A stretch of 15,717 nucleotides of DNA from Candidatus Cloacimonadota bacterium (GTDB lineage Bacteria > Cloacimonadota > Cloacimonadia > Cloacimonadales > TCS61). The position numbers and the translations under genes are program-made. Positions within the stretch are counted from its first letter, which is position 1; each line of letters opens with the position of its first letter. The notes below the pieces were generated by a model. It did no database searches and was not told the DNA's origin. It saw only the letters and a program-made list of their open reading frames with translations. Positions 15,040 through 15,717 of the stretch are shown piece by piece. Location of the stretch: assembly GCA_030626645.1 (NCBI GenBank), contig DAOUTP010000018.1:1-15717 (forward strand), given 5' to 3'.

Positions 15040-15717
15040 TTATATTACTTTATACTTCTCTTCTTTTCCCAATTGCTTTAGTAAATCATTTACTTCTTTT
15101 CTTGTTTCATTAATTTTTAATTCTCTATCAACAGTTATATTATTAAAAATTTCAAGTTGCTCATATTTCGCTTTTAATTCATTTTCTCTTTTCTTACGAT
15201 CCGTGATGTCACGTGCAAATCCAAGCATTACAGGTTTTTCTTTCAGTTTAATTATTCCAATGTTGATTTCAACCGGGTATGTTGTATTATCTTTTCGAGT
15301 TAGAAAACTCTCGATAGAAACTGTTTCTCCTTTTTGTAATCTCTGTAAGACATTTCTTCTAATATTTCCATCACTGTAACTGGTATCAATTTTTGCAACA
15401 TTCATTGATAATAATTCATCTCGAGTATATCCAAGACTTGTACAAGTTGTATTGTTCACTTCAATTATATTACCTTCAAGATTGATGATGTACAAAGCAT
15501 CTGAAGATTGTTCAATTATTGTTCGGAATTTTTCTTCGCTGTTTTGCAGTGCTTCCACTGCCTGCCTGTTTTTATCTTTTTCCTCTTTCAATTTAAGAGC
15601 GTTTTCAATGGCAGGAGTTAATCTTAACAGGTTTTCTTTGAGAACATAATCCCAGGCACCTCTTTTTATGGAATCAGCAGCCATTTCTTCCGAAAGGGAA
15701 CCCGTTACGATAATGAA
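15040..15717 (-). CDS. Rec-PAS protein without output domain, 5' end outside the window
   Basis: The gene enters from beyond the right edge: the frame is open to 15717 and the first visible residues, FIIVTGSLSEEM, are internal to a receiver domain, so no start codon is claimed (a Met at 15684 is internal). About 225 residues are visible. The receiver C-terminal half includes the conserved lysine in DYVLKENLLR. A helical linker is followed by one PAS domain (about 15600 to 15195) ending in FARDITDRKKRENEL, then a terminal tail (15043-15165) with FNNITVDRELKINETRKEV. This tail resembles the end of the 1031-aa neighbour. No kinase or other effector domain follows. The stop codon is 219 bases before the neighbour, with spacer copy 2 between. 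Together these show a paralogous pair. It may need a kinase and an effector encoded elsewhere. Confidence 0.88.
   Translation of the reverse strand, partial: FIIVTGSLSEEMAADSIKRGAWDYVLKENLLRLTPAIENALKLKEEKDKNRQAVEALQNSEEKFRTIIEQSSDALYIINLEGNIIEVNNTTCTSLGYTRDELLSMNVAKIDTSYSDGNIRRNVLQRLQKGETVSIESFLTRKDNTTYPVEINIGIIKLKEKPVMLGFARDITDRKKRENELKAKYEQLEIFNNITVDRELKINETRKEVNDLLKQLGKEEKYKVI
15563..15717. repeat. Duplicated receiver-domain DNA, copy B
   Basis: Partner of 14429-14583, gap-free over 155 bases with 12 differences by my count. The copy runs to the window edge, so the duplication may be longer. Several differences are at codon third positions, but a few change residues (for example Lys to Leu after the conserved DYVLKEN). 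Confidence 0.85.

Overview
The window looks like chromosomal DNA from an AT-rich, Gram-negative-type (double-membrane) environmental bacterium. The evidence for two membranes is a TolC-family outer-membrane protein and a long two-module FtsX/MacB-type permease of the kind common in Bacteroidota, Cloacimonadota and related lineages. The uncultured phylum cannot be fixed from this sequence. Cloacimonadota or a neighbour is only a guess from the style of the permease and the abundance of PAS/GAF sensors. No phage, transposase, CRISPR array, tRNA or rRNA was seen.

Left part, + strand (about 150 to 7320). In order: an 802-aa ABC transporter permease, an 88-aa unknown protein, a TolC-like outer-membrane efflux protein, a 10-TM membrane protein ending in a GAF-like domain and coiled coil but with no catalytic output, and a TerB-like helical protein. 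The permease and TolC-like protein suggest an export function across both membranes, but no ATPase or periplasmic adaptor is present here. The last two genes each have their own candidate promoter. The TerB-like gene has a run of eight G as its ribosome binding site. A strong hairpin terminator at 7420-7451 separates this block from the convergent genes on the other strand.

Right part, - strand (17717-type numbering does not apply; it reads from 15717 down to 7462). Reading with transcription: a Rec-PAS protein cut by the window edge, a 1031-aa Rec-PAS-GAF-PAS-PAS-PAS-GAF protein, a membrane histidine kinase (Cache-HAMP-HisKA_2-HATPase), then mannose-6-phosphate isomerase and a 6-TM unknown membrane protein. 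The two Rec proteins have no kinase, cyclase, phosphodiesterase or DNA-binding domain. They share a nearly identical Rec C-terminal half at DNA level (about 92% over 155 bp), a related C-terminal helical tail, and the same hairpin-rich spacer after their stop codons (51 of 53 bp in the core).

The most interesting structure is this last one: sensor genes that look built from a constant Rec head, a variable PAS/GAF middle, a constant tail and a constant downstream spacer, next to a histidine kinase that could be the phosphodonor. That link is inference. No gap between genes exceeds about 255 bases; the gaps hold the promoters, terminators and repeats listed.
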